Origin: Bordetella bronchialis
Lineage (GTDB): Bacteria > Pseudomonadota > Gammaproteobacteria > Burkholderiales > Burkholderiaceae_B
DNA: 64,000 bases
Assembly: GCF_001676705.1 (NCBI RefSeq)
Contig: NZ_CP016170.1
Coordinates: 2,914,001 to 2,978,000 of the forward strand
Reading direction: 5' to 3'
Shown here: in pieces, positions 16,421-24,914 of the stretch
How the letters are laid out: each line of letters starts with the position of its first letter
Numbering within the stretch: the first letter of the stretch is position 1
Notes under the pieces: generated by a model
What the model saw: only the letters and a program-made list of their open reading frames with translations
What the model was told of the DNA's origin: nothing
Database searches by the model: none
Position numbers and translations under genes: made by a program

Positions 16421-17584
16421 TCAGAACGGATAGGCGCGCGCGGCGCCCGCGGCCGGTACGGTGCGCGGCCGGCCCTCGAGCACGCCGCGAAAGCGGCGCT
16501 CCTGCCGCACGACTTCCGCGGCGGTGGCGGGGTCGACGCGGCGGCGGCCTTGGGCATCGGCGTGGCCCAGCAGGCCCGTGGGACAGTGCCGGTCGTCCCC
16601 CCAGCCGGGATAGTCCGTGACCGGATACAGGCATATCCCCACGATCGGCACGCCACGCGCCATCGCGGCCGCGGCCTCGTCGCAGACGTAGCGCAGCCAG
16701 GGTGCGCGCAGCTCGCCTTCCGCGCCGGTCTCGGCGACCAGGATGGGGCGGCGGTAGCGGGTGTGGACAGCATCCAGCAACTCGCGCATGGGGGTGTACG
16801 CCGGATCGCCGCGCGAGATGGTCGGACCGTCCAGGTACCACTGGTTATGCGGATAGAAATTCACGCCCACGATGTCCAGGTAGCCGGGCGCCCCGCCCAG
16901 CTCGGGCGCCATGGCGCCGCCGATCATGTCCCACCCCTGGTACTGCGCCTGGGTGTGGCCGCGCGCGGCGGCCGTGTCCGCCCCGTCCAGCGGCGCGACA
17001 TGGATCATGGGATCGGCCAGCACGAAGCGTGCGCGCGCGTCGACCTGCCTTATCGCGTCCATGGCGGCCAGGGTGCAGGCGACCAGCTGGCGTTTCAAGG
17101 CGTCGCCGCGGCCCGTGGCGCAGGGACCGAAATGCCCCATCTCGCCCCCGGCCCAGGCCCAGAAGGATATCTCGTTCACGGGGCAATAGAAGGGCACCTG
17201 CGGACAGCGCTCGCGTATGAGCGCCGCGGCGTGTTCGGCGTATCGGGCGAAGCGCGCCGGAAACGCCGGGCTCCAGATGTCCAGGTGCTCCGGCCAACCG
17301 TAGTGGCACAGGTCCCAGATCACCTGCGTGCCGCTTGCCGCGGCCGCCTCGATCTGCGCCATCGCGCTGCGCCAGTCGAAGCTGCCGTCGGGCTGTTCTA
17401 TGCGGTGCCAGCGCAAGCCGTCGCGTACCGTACGCATGCCGTACTCGGCCAGCGCGCGATAGTCGGACAGCGCATGGCTGGCGTGGCCGGTGCTTTCCAG
17501 CAGGTCCAGCCGCCTGCCGTCGGGAAGCTTCAGGGTCGAGCATTCGAAGCCTCCTTGCAGGAAACTGCGGAACAGGTTCGGCAT
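16421..17584 (-). CDS. GH1-like (clan GH-A) glycoside hydrolase
   Basis: 387 residues, (beta/alpha)8 pattern. The acid/base Glu is likely in CPVNEISFW (the family's usual NEP is NEI here), and the nucleophile Glu in ILVAETGAEG. The length is short of typical GH1 beta-glucosidases (about 450), and the N-terminus QGGFECST resembles the GH1 opening. No signal peptide is seen, so it is probably cytoplasmic. The chosen ATG (17584) has GGGAG seven nt upstream; an alternative ATG at 17599 overlaps the preceding stop (ATGA). Its place between a UGM-glycosyltransferase fusion and an exporter suggests trimming or transglycosylation of a glycan rather than scavenging. Confidence 0.82.
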   Translation of the reverse strand: MPNLFRSFLQGGFECSTLKLPDGRRLDLLESTGHASHALSDYRALAEYGMRTVRDGLRWHRIEQPDGSFDWRSAMAQIEAAAASGTQVIWDLCHYGWPEHLDIWSPAFPARFARYAEHAAALIRERCPQVPFYCPVNEISFWAWAGGEMGHFGPCATGRGDALKRQLVACTLAAMDAIRQVDARARFVLADPMIHVAPLDGADTAAARGHTQAQYQGWDMIGGAMAPELGGAPGYLDIVGVNFYPHNQWYLDGPTISRGDPAYTPMRELLDAVHTRYRRPILVAETGAEGELRAPWLRYVCDEAAAAMARGVPIVGICLYPVTDYPGWGDDRHCPTGLLGHADAQGRRRVDPATAAEVVRQERRFRGVLEGRPRTVPAAGAARAYPF

Positions 17585-17595
17585 GGCGGCTCCCG

Positions 17596-19998
17596 TCATG
17601 CGACCGCGGGCTGCGGCGCCACGGTGGGGCCGGCGCGATGCTCGGCCTCTACGCGGGCATAGGCGGCCAGGGCCTGCGCCACCACCTGGTCCATGTTGTA
17701 GTAGCGGTAGGTCGCCAACCGGCCGACGAAGAGCACGTGGGGACGCTCGTCGGCCATGGCCTGGTAGCGGCGGTACAGCGCGGCGTTTTCCGGCCGCGGC
17801 ACCGGGTAGTAGGGGTCGCCTTCCTCGCTGGGATATTCGTAGGTGACGCTGGTCTTGGCGTGTTGCTGGCCGGTCAGGTGCTTGTATTCGGTGATGCGGG
17901 TGTAGGGCACGTCTTCGGCCGGGTAGTTGACCACGCCCACCGGCTGGAATCGCGCCTGGTCGAAGGTCGCATGCCGGAAGGCGAGCGAACGGTAGGGCAG
18001 CCGCCCGTGGCAGTAATCGAAATACTCGTCGATGGGGCCGGTGTAGACCAGGCGCCGGGCCGGCACGGCGCCACGCAGTTCGCGATAGTCGGTGTCCAGC
18101 AATACGTCGATGTCCGGATGGTCCAGCATGCGCTCGAACATTGCCGTATAGCCCCTGTCCGGCATGGCCTGGAAGCGGTCGGTGAAGTAGCGGTCGTCGG
18201 CGGACGTGCGGGCCGGCACCCGCGCCGTCACGCTCTTGTCCAGCTGCGACGGGTCCAGGCCCCATTGCTTGCGCGTATAGCCGCGGAAGAAAAGCTCGTA
18301 CAGCTCGCGGCCCACCTGCGAGACGACCATGTCCTCGGCGGTGCGGATCTGCAATGGGGTTTCGGCCTTGGCCGCCAGGAAGGCCTGCGCGGTTTCGCTG
18401 TTGAACGGGCCACCGTACAGCATGGACAAGGTGGTCAGGTTGATGGGCATGGGCACCAGCTTGTCCTCGACCTGCGCCAGCACACGGTGTTCGTAGGGCC
18501 GCCATCCCGTAAAGCGGGAGAGATATTTCACCACCTGGTCGGCGTTGGTGTGGAAGATATGCGGCCCATAGCGGTGCACCAGTATCCCGTCCTCGTTCAA
18601 ATGATCGTAGGCATTGCCGCCTATGTGGGGCCGGCGGTCGATGACCAGTACCCGCTGGCCCAGCCCGGCCGCCAGGCGTTCGGCCAGCACGCAGCCCGCG
18701 AAACCCGCGCCGACGACCAGATAGTCATAGCGGGAGGCCCCGGCACGCCCCGCGCGGGCGTCCCGCCTGTCGGGAAGCTCGCCACGCTGCGGCATGGGCA
18801 CCACCGGCGCCGGACGCCGGGGGGGCACGCGCGCCATCAGCCGCGACATCGCGCTCCAGGTCTGTTCCCAGGACATATCGGCCAGCACGCGATCCGCCTC
18901 GGCGGCAAGGACCTGGGGGGAGCGCGCGTCCCGCAGCGCCGCCTCGGCCGCCCGCACGAAGGCTTCCGCGTCGTCCGCGATCCGCACCAGGGGGCAGTCG
19001 CCATAGCTGCGCTCGACGTCGGCGATGCGCGTGCTTACCACCGGACGGCCGCCCGCGATGAACTCCGGCGTCTTGGTCGGGCTGATGAAGCGCGTGGACT
19101 CGTTCAGCGCGAAGGGCATCAGCGCGACGTCCCACCCGGACAGATAGGCGGGCAGCGCGCCGTAATCCCTGGGCCCGAGATAATGGATGTTGTCCGCGCG
19201 CGGCAGCATCGCGGGATCGATCTTGACGACTGGACCGATGAACACCAATTGCCAGTCGGGACGCAGGGCCGCCACGCGTGCGATCAGCGCGGTATCGAAG
19301 CGTTCGTCCAGGACCCCATAGAAGCCCAGCTTGGGGCCCGGTATCCGGGCTTGATCGGGCGGCTCGCCGCCGGGCAGGCGCGCCTGCTTGAAATGGTCGA
19401 CATCCACGCTGCTGGGAAAGGCATGCACGTTGGGATGGCGGGCGCGCTTGGCCTCGTACAGGCTGTATCCCCCCGTGAAGACGATATCCGCGCGGCGCAT
19501 CAATTCGGCCTCGCGTTCCGTCAGGCGGGGCGGCGCGCCGCGAAAGGCCGACAGCTCGTCCATGCAATCGTAGACCACGACATCGGCCGCCAGGTGCGCC
19601 GAAAAGCCCAGCGCCATGGGCGTGTAGTACCAGAGCACGGACGGGTCGATGGCGTCGTCCTCGATGACCTGGTCGAGCAGGGCGCGCACGCGCGCTTCCG
19701 TCCGGTCGCCATCCAGCCCCGCGGGAAGCAGGGGCACGAGCACCGTGACGCCCGCCGCGACGGACTGCCGGTCCATGCGCGCCTGCCCGCCGTCGATCGC
19801 GATGGGCTCTTCCACGTAATAGACGCGATGCGACTTCGCGAAGCGCGACAGCAGATGCTGCGGTCGCTGATAGACGAAGTTCCAGCGCAGATGCGAGAAA
19901 CAGATCAGGTCTGGACGCGGGGTTCCGTCGACGGGCGGGCGGGTATCCCCGGCCGACGGCGCGGGGCCGGTGGCTTGCGTGCGGGCGTGGGAAAGCAT
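17596..19998 (-). CDS. Glycosyltransferase fused to UDP-galactopyranose mutase
   Basis: 800 residues. Residues about 30-400 form a GT-B type glycosyltransferase (opening LICFSHLRWNFVYQRPQHLL; later LGFYGVLDERFD and SPTKTPEFIAGGRPVVSTR). Residues 424-800 are a full UDP-galactopyranose mutase: YDYLVVGAGFAGCVLAERL, IGGNAYD, RYGPHIFHTN and the C-terminal FVGRLATYRYYNMDQ. UGM makes UDP-galactofuranose using reduced FAD, so the fusion could make and use Galf in one chain. The start at 19998 follows AGAGG; a longer start at 20064 is possible but adds low-complexity residues. First gene of the operon with the glycosidase and ABC exporter. Confidence 0.88.
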   Translation of the reverse strand: MLSHARTQATGPAPSAGDTRPPVDGTPRPDLICFSHLRWNFVYQRPQHLLSRFAKSHRVYYVEEPIAIDGGQARMDRQSVAAGVTVLVPLLPAGLDGDRTEARVRALLDQVIEDDAIDPSVLWYYTPMALGFSAHLAADVVVYDCMDELSAFRGAPPRLTEREAELMRRADIVFTGGYSLYEAKRARHPNVHAFPSSVDVDHFKQARLPGGEPPDQARIPGPKLGFYGVLDERFDTALIARVAALRPDWQLVFIGPVVKIDPAMLPRADNIHYLGPRDYGALPAYLSGWDVALMPFALNESTRFISPTKTPEFIAGGRPVVSTRIADVERSYGDCPLVRIADDAEAFVRAAEAALRDARSPQVLAAEADRVLADMSWEQTWSAMSRLMARVPPRRPAPVVPMPQRGELPDRRDARAGRAGASRYDYLVVGAGFAGCVLAERLAAGLGQRVLVIDRRPHIGGNAYDHLNEDGILVHRYGPHIFHTNADQVVKYLSRFTGWRPYEHRVLAQVEDKLVPMPINLTTLSMLYGGPFNSETAQAFLAAKAETPLQIRTAEDMVVSQVGRELYELFFRGYTRKQWGLDPSQLDKSVTARVPARTSADDRYFTDRFQAMPDRGYTAMFERMLDHPDIDVLLDTDYRELRGAVPARRLVYTGPIDEYFDYCHGRLPYRSLAFRHATFDQARFQPVGVVNYPAEDVPYTRITEYKHLTGQQHAKTSVTYEYPSEEGDPYYPVPRPENAALYRRYQAMADERPHVLFVGRLATYRYYNMDQVVAQALAAYARVEAEHRAGPTVAPQPAVA

Positions 19999-20258
19999 AT
20001 TTGCCTCTGTAGGAGGGAGGTGGAGCGGCGCTGCCGAATGGCTTGCCGGCAACGCAGCCGCCATGCCCGCCCGTGTTGCGCGACGCTGCGCATCCGCGGC
20101 GTAACGCTGCTACAAGGCGCGGTAACTCATACTCAAGCTCGCGCGGAAATCGCCCGGTACTCATCCCTACGCATGATTGACGCCATTGCGCGGCGCGGAT
20201 TAGTGTCCCTGTGCCGTCCGGCCGCGTACGGACCGCACCGCCATCGGGGGGCCTGCAC

Positions 20259-20789
20259 ATGAATCGGGAAACGCTCAACGCGCCGCCGGCGACGGCATCC
20301 GCCCCGGCGGATACCGTCGGCACCATCGCCCTGAACCTGACCGTGAACGGCGAAGCCGTGGCGTTGACCGTCGATCCGCGCATCTCGCTGCTCGACGTCC
20401 TGCGCGAACGGCTGCATAAGACCGGTGCGAAAAAGGGATGCAACCAGGGCGCCTGCGGGGCCTGTACCGTGCTGGTCGACGGGCGCCGCATAGTCTCCTG
20501 CCTGGCCATGGCGGCGCTGCACGAAGGCGCCCACGTCACCACGATAGAAGGCCTGGCCCGCGACGGCGTGCTGCACCCGCTGCAACGCGCCTTCATCGAT
20601 CGCGATGCCTTCCAATGCGGCTACTGCACGGCGGGACAGATACTGTCGGGCGTCGCCTGTATCGCGGAAGGCCACGCCCGCACGCCGGAAGACATCCAGT
20701 TCTGGATGAGCGGCAACATCTGCCGCTGCGCCGCGTATCCCGGCATCAACCAGGCGGTGGCCGATGCCGCGAAGGAGACGCGGCCGTGA
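20259..20789 (+). CDS. Molybdenum hydroxylase small subunit, 2x[2Fe-2S] (PaoA/YagT type)
   Basis: 176 residues. The plant-type ferredoxin cluster is bound by Cys61, 66, 69 and 81 (CNQGACGACT); the second cluster by Cys120, 123 (CGYC), 155 and 157 (CRC). It carries electrons from the molybdenum centre to FAD. Unlike E. coli PaoA there is no Tat signal in the leader (residues 1-25 are Ala/Pro-rich without an RR motif), so the complex here is probably cytoplasmic. The stop overlaps the GTG of the next gene. It is divergent from the glycan operon. Confidence 0.9.
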   Translation: MNRETLNAPPATASAPADTVGTIALNLTVNGEAVALTVDPRISLLDVLRERLHKTGAKKGCNQGACGACTVLVDGRRIVSCLAMAALHEGAHVTTIEGLARDGVLHPLQRAFIDRDAFQCGYCTAGQILSGVACIAEGHARTPEDIQFWMSGNICRCAAYPGINQAVADAAKETRP

Positions 20790-21766
20790 CGCCCTTCACC
20801 CTGCGGCGCGCCGGCAGCCAGGCCGACGCCATCGCCCTGGCCGCCGCGGGCGGACGCTATATCGCGGGGGGAACGACGCTCTACGACCTGATGCGAGAGG
20901 AGGTCGAGTGTCCGCCCGTTCTGATCGACATCAACGCCGTTCCGCTGGACTACATACGCGAGGAACAGGACGGCCTTCTCATCGGCGCCTTGGCGCGCAT
21001 GTCCGATGTCGCGGCCCATCCATCGACGCGGCGGCTGCAGCCGCTGCTGTCCGAAACGCTGGTGGAAGGCGCCTCGCCGCAGCTGCGCAACATGGCGTCG
21101 GTAGGCGGCAATCTGCTGCAACGGGTGCGCTGCCCGTACTTCCGCATGCTGGACGCCGCATGCAACAAGCGCGCGCCGGGAACGGGCTGTTCCGCCATCG
21201 ACGGCCTGCACGCCGGCCATGCGATCCTGGGCGGCAGCGCCGCGTGTATCGCCACCCATCCTTCGGACCTGGCCGTGTCGCTCGTGGCGCTGGGCGCCGA
21301 ACTGAGCGTGGCCGGTCCGCAGGGCGCGCGCCGCTTTCCGGTGGAGGAGCTCTATCGCCTGCCCGGGGATGCGCCGCATCTGGAACACACGCTGCGGCCC
21401 GGCGAGCTGATCGTGGAAATCCGTGTCCCCGGCGGCCCGCACGCGCGCCGCGCGCGCTATCTGAAGGTTCGCGATCGCGCCTCGTACGAGTACGCGCTGG
21501 TGTCGGCCGCGGCGGCGCTGGACATCGCGGACGGCATCATCCGCCACGCGCGCATCGCCTGCGGCGGCGTCGGGACGCGGCCGTGGCGCATGCATGCCAG
21601 CGAGGCGATCCTCATCGGCAGGAAACCGGACGCCGATACGTTCGAGGAAGCGGGCAGGGCCGCGCTGGCCGGCGTCCAGCCGCTGGTCCATAACCGCTAC
21701 AAGGTGCCGCTGCTGGCCCGCACCGTTGCGCGGGCCCTGCAAATGGCCAGCGAGGTGCAGCCATGA
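20786..21766 (+). CDS. Molybdenum hydroxylase FAD subunit with extra [4Fe-4S] cluster (PaoB/YagS type)
   Basis: 326 residues starting at a GTG that overlaps the previous stop. FAD-binding motifs AGGTTLYDLM (27-36) and ASVGGNLLQRVRCPYF (104-119) are present. Cys116, 126, 135 and 154 are arranged like the four ligands of the extra 4Fe-4S cluster of PaoB and 4-hydroxybenzoyl-CoA reductase. That cluster is absent from ordinary xanthine dehydrogenases. The stop overlaps the next ATG. The cluster assignment rests on spacing recalled from the family. Confidence 0.88.
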   Translation: MTPFTLRRAGSQADAIALAAAGGRYIAGGTTLYDLMREEVECPPVLIDINAVPLDYIREEQDGLLIGALARMSDVAAHPSTRRLQPLLSETLVEGASPQLRNMASVGGNLLQRVRCPYFRMLDAACNKRAPGTGCSAIDGLHAGHAILGGSAACIATHPSDLAVSLVALGAELSVAGPQGARRFPVEELYRLPGDAPHLEHTLRPGELIVEIRVPGGPHARRARYLKVRDRASYEYALVSAAAALDIADGIIRHARIACGGVGTRPWRMHASEAILIGRKPDADTFEEAGRAALAGVQPLVHNRYKVPLLARTVARALQMASEVQP

Positions 21767-23985
21767 ACGGATTCGTGGGGATGCCGGCGCCACGCGTGGA
21801 CGGGCGCGACAAGGTGACCGGCGCCGCCCGCTACGCGGCGGATTTCCAGCGCCCTGGCCAGGCCTACGCCGTCGTGGTCGGTGCCACGGTGGGCCTGGGC
21901 CGCGTGGCCTCCATCGATACCGAGGCGGTCGCCGGGATGTCCGGCGTCATCGGCGTGCTGACGCACCGAAACGCGCCGCGCCTGGCTTACCGCGCCCACC
22001 GGAGCTTCATCGATCCCGGCGCGGGGGAACGCCTGCATGTCCTGCAGGACGAGCATGTCCGCTTCCACGGGCAGCCCGTGGCCGTCGTCATCGCGCGGAC
22101 GCCGGATAGCGCCGAGCATGCGGCCATGGCCTTGCCGGTGCGCTATGAGGCCGACACCCCCATCGTGGACCCGCACGACCCGGGTGTGGCGGCCATCGTC
22201 CCGACGGCCTTCGGCCCGGAACGCGCCGATCACCGGCGCGGCGAGCCCGAAGCGGCGCCCGGGACCGATCTGGTCACCATACGGGCCGACTACGAGATCG
22301 CCCGCCAGAACCACACGCCCATCGAGCTGCACGCCACCACCGCGGAATGGCGCGACGATGGCCTGACGCTGTGGAGCAAGAGCCAGTTCGTGGCCAACGA
22401 GCGGGACGAGATCGCCGCCGTCTTCGGGCTGGCGCCGGACCAGGTGCAGGTGGTCTGCCCGTATGTCGGCGGCGCCTTCGGCACCAGCCTGCGCACTTGG
22501 CCGCATGTCGTGCTGGCCGCCATGGCGGCACGCCTCGCCGGATGCGCGGTCAAGCTGGTCCTGAGCCGCCGCCAGACTTTCCACGCAACGGGATATCGCC
22601 CGCGCTCGATGCAGCACGTGGAGCTCTCGGCCACGCCGGACGGGCAGCTGCGCCGCATCGTCCACGAAGGCCATGGCGAGACCAGCCGCTTCGAAGAATT
22701 CACCGAAGCCATGACGTCCGCGACTTCGTACCTGTATGCCTGTCCGAACGTCCTTACCCGCTACCGGCTGCGTCCCCTGGACGTCTCCACGCCGACCCAT
22801 ATGCGCGGCCCCGGCGAGGCCAGCGGCATCTATGCGCTGGAATGCGCGATGGACGAGTTGGCCCATGCCCTGGAAATGGACCCCGTGGACCTGCGGCGGC
22901 GCAATGAAACGTCGCGGGACGAGGGCAGGGACCTGCCTTTTTCCAGTCGTTCGATGCTGGCCTGCTACGACATGGGCGCGGAACGCTTCGGCTGGTCGCG
23001 GCGCGAGCGGAAGCCCGGATCGATGCGCGACGGCCGCCTGCTGCTGGGGTGGGGCATGGCCGCGTCGACGTATCCCGTTTTCTTCGCCCCGGCGGGCGCG
23101 CGCGCCCGTATCCTGCCTGGCGGCCGCTTCGAGATCGAGGCGGCGGCCAGCGACATGGGTCCCGGCACCTACACGTCCATGACCCAGGTCGCGGCCGACG
23201 CGCTGGGCGTGCCCATGGACAGCGTCCGCTTTTGCCTGGGCGATTCGCGCTACCCCGCCACGCCGCCCCATGGCGGCTCCATGACCATGGCGTCCGTGGG
23301 CTCGGCCGTACTGGCCGCGTGCCGGGCGCTGCAGGAAGAACTCCTGCGCCAGCTGGAGCAGGCTTCCGGCACCCCGCTTACCGGCGAAGCTACCCATAGG
23401 CTGTCCTGGCGGGACGGCATGCTGGCCGACGCCCAAGGATCGCTTGCCATGCCCTACGCTCAAGTCCTGGAGCGCATCGGGGGCAGGCCGGTGGAAGCAA
23501 CGGCCACCGGCGGGCGCGATCCGGCGGCCGGCGAGCGCTTCTCCATGCACGCCTGGGGCGCGGTGTTCGTGGAAATCGCCATCGACCCCGATGTGTACAC
23601 GATGAAGGTGCGCCGCATGGTCGGCGCCTACGACGCCGGCCGCATTGTCAATCCGCGCCTGGCGCGCAGCCAGTGCGTGGGCGGCATGATCGGGGGCATC
23701 GGCATGGCCTTGATGGAAGCCACGGCCCTGGACCGCCGGGACGGCCGGCCCGTCAATGCCCACATGGCGGACTACCTGATGCCGGTCAACCGGGACATCG
23801 GCGATATCGACGTGTGTTTTGTCGATGGGCACGATGCGCATGCCAACCCCTTGGGCGTCAAGGGCTTGGGCGAGATCGCGCTGGTGGGCGTCGCGCCCGC
23901 CATCGCCAACGCGGTTTTCCACGCGACGGGCAAGCGCCTGCGCAATCTTCCCATCCGCATCGAACATCTGCTGGAAGGGGGCTAG
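21763..23985 (+). CDS. Molybdenum hydroxylase large subunit, molybdopterin-binding (PaoC/YagR type)
   Basis: 740 residues, normal for a stand-alone xanthine-oxidase-family large subunit. Motifs: VGMPAPRVDGRDKVTGAARY at the N-terminus, VVCPYVGGAFGTSLRTW (cofactor loop), MRGPGEASGIYALE, and the catalytic Glu in GLGEIALVG near residue 700. It hydroxylates an aldehyde or N-heteroaromatic using water. No XdhC-type maturation gene follows, though PaoD-type proteins may be elsewhere. The three overlapping genes make one transcription unit. The substrate is not deducible. Confidence 0.9.
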   Translation: MNGFVGMPAPRVDGRDKVTGAARYAADFQRPGQAYAVVVGATVGLGRVASIDTEAVAGMSGVIGVLTHRNAPRLAYRAHRSFIDPGAGERLHVLQDEHVRFHGQPVAVVIARTPDSAEHAAMALPVRYEADTPIVDPHDPGVAAIVPTAFGPERADHRRGEPEAAPGTDLVTIRADYEIARQNHTPIELHATTAEWRDDGLTLWSKSQFVANERDEIAAVFGLAPDQVQVVCPYVGGAFGTSLRTWPHVVLAAMAARLAGCAVKLVLSRRQTFHATGYRPRSMQHVELSATPDGQLRRIVHEGHGETSRFEEFTEAMTSATSYLYACPNVLTRYRLRPLDVSTPTHMRGPGEASGIYALECAMDELAHALEMDPVDLRRRNETSRDEGRDLPFSSRSMLACYDMGAERFGWSRRERKPGSMRDGRLLLGWGMAASTYPVFFAPAGARARILPGGRFEIEAAASDMGPGTYTSMTQVAADALGVPMDSVRFCLGDSRYPATPPHGGSMTMASVGSAVLAACRALQEELLRQLEQASGTPLTGEATHRLSWRDGMLADAQGSLAMPYAQVLERIGGRPVEATATGGRDPAAGERFSMHAWGAVFVEIAIDPDVYTMKVRRMVGAYDAGRIVNPRLARSQCVGGMIGGIGMALMEATALDRRDGRPVNAHMADYLMPVNRDIGDIDVCFVDGHDAHANPLGVKGLGEIALVGVAPAIANAVFHATGKRLRNLPIRIEHLLEGG

Positions 23986-24005
23986 CGCCCACGGTGGCGA
24001 GCGGC

Positions 24006-24025
24006 AAAGCGTTGTCCGGCGCTTT
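24006..24025. terminator. Hairpin at a convergent gene end (bidirectional terminator candidate)
   Basis: AAAGCG and CGCTTT form a six-bp stem around an eight-nt loop, flanked by A and T residues on either side. It sits between the hydroxylase large subunit (plus) and the L,D-transpeptidase (minus, stop 24026-24024), overlapping the latter's stop codon. The stem is short. Confidence 0.45.
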
Positions 24026-24848
24026 ATCGCGGCGCCGGGGACCAGGCGGGACGGGCGGGGCGCTGGCTGTCCAGGATCACGAGATAGCGGCCGGCGCCCT
24101 GCGCCGGCGTCCGCCGCGGCAAGAGTACCCATCGGTGCTGTCCGGCCTGCTCGGCGGCCTCGTAGTCGGCATCGATCAGGCCGAACTGGTCCATCAGGAC
24201 ATTAAGGCTGGCCGGAATGCGGACACACCCCTTGGAGTGAACGCGCCCCAGCCGCGGCTCCAGCAGGTCGGGGTCGGTGGCATGCATTTGCAGGCGCATC
24301 GTGGCGACCCCGCCGCCGCCCCACCCGCGCACGGCGTGCTGCCACCCGAAGTCGTAGATGCGCATGCCTTTGCGGCCGTAGCCGCGTATGCCGTTTTCGT
24401 TCTTCGTGCCTTCGGCGCGGAAATCGCCGTCCGAGACCGAATGTTCGAACACGCCGATGGGGGTTTCGAAGTGATCGAATTCGCCGACCCGGCCGGTGGA
24501 CACGGGCGAGGCGCCGACCAGGCGCGCGGTGCCGGCGGGAAGCAGCCAGTACAGGAAGATCGCCTGTACGCGCGGATCGCGGTCCACCACCGCCACGTAC
24601 TGCGGCGCCGACAGGTCCGCGCCCGCCTGCTCCAGCATGAGCAGGGCGTGTACCCCGTAGTACTGCGCCTCGTCCTCCGGCGGATACAGTTGCGGGCGCA
24701 CGGATTTCCGGTAGGCCGCCGCCACGTCGTCGGGGGCGGGAGAGGCGGGGACGGCCGGGACTGCGGCCAGGGCCGCCAGGATCCATCCGGCCTGGACGGC
24801 CAGGCGGGCGATGCGTGTGCGGGCGGCGGTCAGGGGCGGCGTTTTCAT
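24024..24848 (-). CDS. L,D-transpeptidase (YkuD family)
   Basis: 274 residues with an N-terminal hydrophobic signal (about 11-34) and a YkuD catalytic motif: His189 followed by HSKGCVRI with nucleophile Cys208. Such enzymes form 3-3 cross-links or attach proteins to peptidoglycan in the periplasm. Upstream ATG/TTG starts at 24887 and 24899 are possible, but the start at 24848 gives the cleaner signal peptide. The preceding SD is weak for all of them. No neighbour obviously shares the role. Confidence 0.85.
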   Translation of the reverse strand: MKTPPLTAARTRIARLAVQAGWILAALAAVPAVPASPAPDDVAAAYRKSVRPQLYPPEDEAQYYGVHALLMLEQAGADLSAPQYVAVVDRDPRVQAIFLYWLLPAGTARLVGASPVSTGRVGEFDHFETPIGVFEHSVSDGDFRAEGTKNENGIRGYGRKGMRIYDFGWQHAVRGWGGGGVATMRLQMHATDPDLLEPRLGRVHSKGCVRIPASLNVLMDQFGLIDADYEAAEQAGQHRWVLLPRRTPAQGAGRYLVILDSQRPARPAWSPAPR

Positions 24849-24914
24849 CGGAGGTTCGGCCTTTGGGTTACCGTCCAGTATGGACATGTCCCCGGGCAAT
24901 GGCCTTGACGCCGA

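Noticed and set aside
14673..16433. Long plus-strand open frame over the ABC exporter
   Set aside because: It lies opposite a protein with complete ABC motifs, and its Gln/His/Arg/Gly-rich translation is typical of high-GC shadow frames.
17335..20262. 975-codon plus-strand open frame
   Set aside because: It covers two convincing minus-strand genes; composition is shadow-like and no domain is recognisable.
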